Source: Mytilus trossulus
Taxonomy: Eukaryota > Mollusca > Bivalvia > Mytilida > Mytilidae
Direction: 5' to 3'
DNA: 64,000 bases
Assembly (NCBI RefSeq): GCF_036588685.1
Contig: NC_086386.1
Coordinates: forward strand, 43,323,878-43,387,877
The position numbers and the translations under genes are program-made. How positions within the stretch are numbered: position 1 is the stretch's first letter; each line of letters starts with the position of its first letter. The notes under the pieces were generated by a model, which was given only the letters and a program-made list of their open reading frames with translations, was not told the DNA's origin and did no database searches. Positions 59,401 through 64,000 of the stretch are shown here, piece after piece.

Positions 59401-59570
59401 TGAGAATGGAAATGGGGAATATGTCAATGAGACAACAACCCGACCATAGACACAACAACAGCAGACGGTCACCAACAGGTCTTCAATGTAGCGAGAAGTT
59501 CCCGCACTCGGAGGCGTCCTTCAGCTGGCCCCTTAACAAAAATATACTAGTTCAGTGATAATGAACACCA
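59401..59570 (+). repeat. Dispersed family B copy, opposite orientation
   Basis: TGAGAATGGAAATGGGGAAT, GAGACAACAACCCGACCATA, GGTCTTCAATGTAGCGAGAA, CCTTCAGCTGGCCCC, ending TTCAGTGATAATGAAC. Reverse complement of the elements at 40711, 54207 and 62401. Confidence 0.85.
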
Positions 59571-61139
59571 TACTAATTCCAAATTGTACACAAAAAAATA
59601 ATATAAGACTAACAAAGGCCAGAGGCTGTTGACTTGGGACAGGTGCAAAAATGCGGCGGGGTTAAACATGTTTATGAGATCTCAACCCTTCATTTATACC
59701 TCTATAGTGCCTCACAAGATTTTGTGAGGAAATTCGATGTTTGTTATATTACTTTTCATTTCAACGCATTTTTTGACAATACTACTATACTAATCACAAT
59801 GAAAATTTTTGCAGTGTTTTAAGAAATGATTTTACTTTGTAGTCACGTATTTTTTGTGAAACAGTTTATGTTTTAAAGGGACGAATTTTCTGTATAAAGT
59901 CAATAAATACGTTGACTTTTGAAGCCCAAACTTTGAATTGCTTTACATACATAAATGAAAAATCCAAAAACTATATCAATATAATACGACATGTTTATGA
60001 AATGATCGCAAAACTTTAAGTTGACAAATTTTTACTCGTTATTGCAAAAAACTGAACTTTTAATATCTTACATTTTCTCCCTACTTAGTTTACCCCTTTT
60101 ACTTATGATAATGTGGACCGGTCATTGTTATTGAACATAACGCAATTTGATGGGATTAAGTTATTATTAGTTTACCTTCAAACTGTTTATGCTTTTCATT
60201 CTCGACTATTGATTAAATTAGAACGTGCATGAATGTGACAATAACTAAAAATGAACTTCAAACTGGACGCTGGATGAGTCCATGTTATGTTTTATCAATG
60301 AAAGTATAGGTATGAAAGGTAAGAATTGCTAATTCTCCTATTTTCACAAACTTTCCCAAAACACAGTTGATGGATCATTTTTTGATAGCCAATTGCGGAG
60401 AAAACAGACAAAGTTTACAAATAAGAAATTTTATTCCAATCAACAAGTCATTTTTCGACAAGAAATGCCGAAATAAATTTTACGCCAGGTTAAATCATTC
60501 AGTTCCAAAGGAACATACTAATTACAATCAATTACAATCAATCTCAAATCATCAAATAAAGTAAAAATATGTCCGATATACCTATTTTTGGACAAAAAAG
60601 TCAATACGATTGTTTAAAAATCAATTTCGTCTACCTCACAAAATCTGGTTAGGCACTATAGCCAATGTAGAAAAGTAAACGCATAACAATACTCACATTT
60701 CAAATTCATTTTAAGAGAAGTCAGAGTCTGATGTCAAAACTTGGATCAAACAACAAGAACCCAAGTAAAAGCGGGGAGAATCTATACATTTATAATGAAA
60801 CCATGAAATTAGGAACATGTACGACGTACAATTATTCCATACACCAAATAAAGATGACCTGCTTATAGTACCTGAGAAGAGAAATAGTTATGATAGCGCT
60901 AGTATGAACACTGCTTTCAAACTCTTGATTAAGATTGTGAATATATACTTAACTCTGTATAGGCTTCTAAAAAGAATGAAAGCGGTTAAAGAACTGAAAA
61001 AAAAAAATCAATATTCAACAGCCAACATTAAAAACATATCATTTTTTTTTGAATTTATAGTTTCCACTTCTTTCAAATATCATTTGCAACATTCAACATT
61101 AGTTTTCATTATTCAAAATGCTTTTAAGCAATAGATTTT
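59571..61139. other. Intergenic, no gene recognised
   Basis: AT-rich. Open stretches at 59634-59822, 60367-60564 and 60817-61134 lack recognisable protein features. The block near 60815-60860 (ATTCCATACACCAAATAAAG) is a stray unit of the 57.4-kb repeat. Confidence 0.45.
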
Positions 61140-61189
61140 AAGCATCATCTTTTAAATATTTACCATTCAACCTCCGTTTTCCATATTCA

Positions 61190-61800
61190 TAGTTTCAAAC
61201 TTTTTTTGGTGAACATTTGATTTCAACATCCGTTTCTCAATTTTCAACAATTATTTTCCTCATTCAACGTTTATTTCTCTCAATCAGCATTTAAGTTTTA
61301 ACAATCAACGTTTATTTCCCTCAATCAGCATTCGAGTTTTAACAATCAACGTTTATTTCCCTCAATCAGTATTCCAGTTTTAACATTCAACGTTTATTTC
61401 CCTTAATCAGCACTCAAGTTTTAATAATCAACGTTTATTTCCCTCAATCAGCATTCACGTTTTAACATTCAACGTTTATTTCTCAATCAGCATTTAAGTT
61501 TTAACATTCAACGTTTATTTCCCTCAATCAGAACTCAAGTTTTAACAATCAACGTTTATTTCCCTCAATCATCATTCACGTTTTAACATTCAACGTTTAT
61601 TTCTCTCAATCAGCACTCCAGTTTTAACATTCAACGTTTATTTCCCTCAGTCAGCACTCAAGTTTTAACAATCAACGTGTATTTTCCTCAATCATCATTC
61701 ACGTTTTAACATTCAACGTTTATTTCCATCAATCAGCATTCGAGTTTTAACATTCAACGTTTATTTCCATCAATCAGCATTCGAGTTTTAACATTCAACA
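61190..61800 (+). repeat. ~41-bp minisatellite, about 14 units
   Basis: Unit: TTTTAACATTCAACGTTTAT + TTCCCTCAATCAGCATTCGAG (41 bp), with AACAATC/AACATTC and CACTC/CATTC variants. It grades on both sides into simpler ATTCAACATTCGTTTTCAAC-type sequence (about 61010-61985). Confidence 0.9.
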
Positions 61801-61986
61801 TTCGATTTCAAAATTCAACATGCATTCAACATTCAACGGTATAATTTGTCTTTCTTTCTTCGATTTCAACATTTAACATTCATTTTTTACTATTCAACAT
61901 TCGATTTTGACACTCTTAGTTTGGTATTCAATACTGATTTCAACAATCAATATTCGTTTTCATATCCAATATTCGTATTTCAATAT

Positions 61987-62268
61987 TTAAGGTGGTACCT
62001 AACACTTTTACTAAAATTAATTTGACTCGTTTAATTTTGATAAAATTTTGACAAAGTATTTACTTTGACCCTTTCACAAAAATATAAAATTTTTCAAAAA
62101 TTTTGAACCAACCGTTTTGTTAGAAAAATTACACTGGTTATATAGCAGTTTGACAAACACCAATTTTGATCTTTGAGAAGCTTATAATTCCCTTTACAAC
62201 ACAAAGTAATTAAAACGTTTATCTAACTTTACAGAGTTATCTCCCTGTAGTGTTAGGTACCACCTTAA
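61987..62268. mobile_element. MITE, GGTGGTACC family, copy 6
   Basis: TTAAGGTGGTACCTAACACT at the left and AGTGTTAGGTACCACCTTAA at the right: perfect 20-bp terminal inverted repeats including TTAA, the best-preserved termini of the family here. Confidence 0.94.
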
Positions 62269-62400
62269 CATTTGATTTCATTATTCAACATTCGTTCTAT
62301 TGTGTACTAGATAACTATGTCTGGTAGACAACTTATGATCGATGTGACGTAGCGACGGTAAACGAGTATATACTAGTAATCCCTTTTCAAACAGTTTAGT

Positions 62401-62580
62401 ATGGCGTTCATTATCACTGAACTAGTATACGTATTTGTCTAGGGGCCAGCTGAGGAACGCTTCCGGGTGCGGAAATTTCCCGCTGCATGGAAGACCTGTT
62501 GGTGACCTTCTGCTGTAGTTTGTTCTATGGTCGTGTTGTTGTCTCTTTGACACATTTCCCCTTTCCATTCTCAATTTAAT
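62401..62580 (-). repeat. Dispersed family B copy
   Basis: ATGGCGTTCATTATCACTGA, GGGGCCAGCTGAGGAACGCT, CATGGAAGACCTGTTGGTGA, GTTGTCTCTTTGACACATTT, ending CCATTCTCAATTTAAT. Confidence 0.85.
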
Positions 62581-62699
62581 TACTATAATTCAAATCCCGG
62601 TCCAAAAGTTGTTCACTCTATTTGTAACGTTCCTTAATTGCTCTGTTTAAAATTTCAGATGTACGTGCATATTCCGATTTTATTAAAATCATGTCATTT

Positions 62700-63800
62700 A
62701 TTGTCAAGGAAATGTTCAGGTTTGAAAATCGAATAGGAACGAGTGTTGAGTGTTGAAAATAAATGTTGTGCATGTTTAATATTGAAAACGAATGTTGACT
62801 GCTAAACATCGAATGTTGAAAACGAATGTTGAGTGTTGAAAATCGATTGTCGAAAACGAATGTTGAATATTAAAAATTAATATTGAATGTTAAAATATGA
62901 TGAATGATAAAAAAAGAATGTTCAAAGTTGAAATCGAATGTTGAATGTTAAAAATGAATGTTGCATGTTAAAATATGATGATTGTTGAAAATCGAATGTT
63001 TAAAGTTGAAATCGAATGTTGAAAGTTAAAATCAAATGTTGAATGTCCAAAATAGATGTTGAAATTTTTTTTTTTAAAGATTGAATGTTGATAGCTTAAG
63101 CGAATTTTGAATGTTGAATAATGGACGAGAATGTTGAATTCTGAAAAGGAATGTCAAATGTTAAAAAAGATTGTTGAATGTTGAAATCGAATGTTGAATA
63201 TTAAAAACGAATGCTGAATGTTGAAAACGAATGTTGGAAAAGAATATCAAAACACGAATTTTGAAAACAAATGATTATTGTTGAAAAACGATTGTTGAAT
63301 ATTGCTATCGAATGTTATATGTTGAAATCGAATGTTTAATAATAAAAACGAATGTTAAATGTTGAAATCGAATGTTGAAGGTTACAAACGAATGTTAAAT
63401 GTTGAAATCGAATGTTGAAGGTTACAAACGAATGTTGCATATCATAAAACGAAAGTTGAATGTGCAAAAACGATTATTAAGTTTTGAAATCGAATGTTGA
63501 ATATTGAAAACGATTGTTGAATGCTGAAAATGTATGTCGAATGTTGAAAACGAAAGTTGAATGTTAAAAATCGAAAGTTGAGTATTGAAAATTGAATGAT
63601 GAAAAAACGAATGTAGAATGTTGAAAAAGCGAATGTAGAATGTTGAAATATAATGTTGAATATTGAAAAGGAATTCTGAATGTTAAAATCGAATTATTTT
63701 TCATGCCTTAAACCACTGTTAAATGTTGAAATCGAATGTTGAATACTGACATACATGTTGAATGTTGAAAATTCAATGTTCAAAACGAATATTGAATGTT
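62700..63800 (-). repeat. Degenerate array of GAATGTTGAAA motifs
   Basis: Over 1 kb of irregular repeats of GAATGTTGAA(A)(T/A)CGAATGTTGA. On the minus strand it reads TTCAACATTCG(A/T)TTTTCAAC, the same simple motif found in direct orientation at 61010-61985, so two arrays of one motif face each other. Confidence 0.88.
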
Positions 63801-63859
63801 GAAAATGACGGTTAAAAATCACGGGAAACCAATATGTATTGTAAAATTATTTGCATATA

Positions 63860-64000
63860 ACATGCTTGGAATAATATAATTGGGTAGTTTGCTGATGGCG
63901 TTATTTGGAATTAATTGTATTTTATCGGACCTTAGATGAATTATCACGTTGTGATTGGTTAAACGCCGTCACGTGGTGACCCCCTATGAGACCGTATGGG
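63860..64000. repeat. Probable dispersed repeat running off the window
   Basis: A GC-richer block, CACGTTGTGATTGGTTAAAC followed by GCCGTCACGTGGTGACCCCC, with a local inverted repeat (GTCACGTGGTGAC). I recall similar blocks in mussel genomic sequence; not verified. Confidence 0.4.

Noticed and set aside
1-64000. CRISPR arrays, bacterial operons or tRNA/rRNA genes
   Set aside because: The regular arrays have no unique spacers, the genes are spliced animal genes, and no tRNA cloverleaf or rRNA sequence was recognised.

Overview
The window is AT-rich animal genomic DNA with small exons, long introns and many dispersed repeats. The repeat families (TIR elements ending GGTGGTACC, short elements containing GGGGCCAGCTGAAGG, a 168-bp-repeat element bounded by TATACCCCC, 3' LINE tails ending in GATGTA repeats) resemble those I associate with bivalve molluscs, most likely a mussel (Mytilidae). 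That assignment is from memory and was not searched. Most real exons have no start codon of their own, so they were found from homology, splice consensus and phase.

Genes, left to right. (1) 441-658 (+) is the last coding exon of a PGAP2-like gene whose body lies left of the window. (2) 14102-22630 (-) is a complete ATG13 gene: five coding exons, 474 residues, with an N-terminal HORMA-type domain and a conserved LIR (DDFVMV). (3) 23018-36484 (+) is a complete PGAP2 gene, head to head with ATG13 across 387 bp. It has two candidate terminal exons of identical length (149 nt) and phase, at 33688-33836 and 36336-36484. (4) 42336-53830 (+) is an unrecognised gene of about 701 residues: a basic serine/arginine-rich N-terminus, exactly twenty 12-residue acidic repeats (EVDIEATETSLP type), a coiled coil and a basic C-terminus. 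Its first coding intron contains a 4.4-kb satellite.

Repeats fill the rest. There are several inverted-repeat (MITE-like) families, a 1-kb element with TTTGCGCCA subterminal repeats, a LINE 3' fragment, a 168-bp-unit array, several 30-165-bp minisatellites, and a tandem duplication covering the last exon and 3' UTR of the unknown gene. From about 56.7 kb to the right end I see only repeats and AT-rich sequence.

ATG13 (autophagy initiation, ULK1/FIP200 complex) and PGAP2 (GPI-anchor lipid remodelling in the Golgi) have no known functional link; they share a probable bidirectional promoter. All exon structures were read by eye, without transcript evidence.
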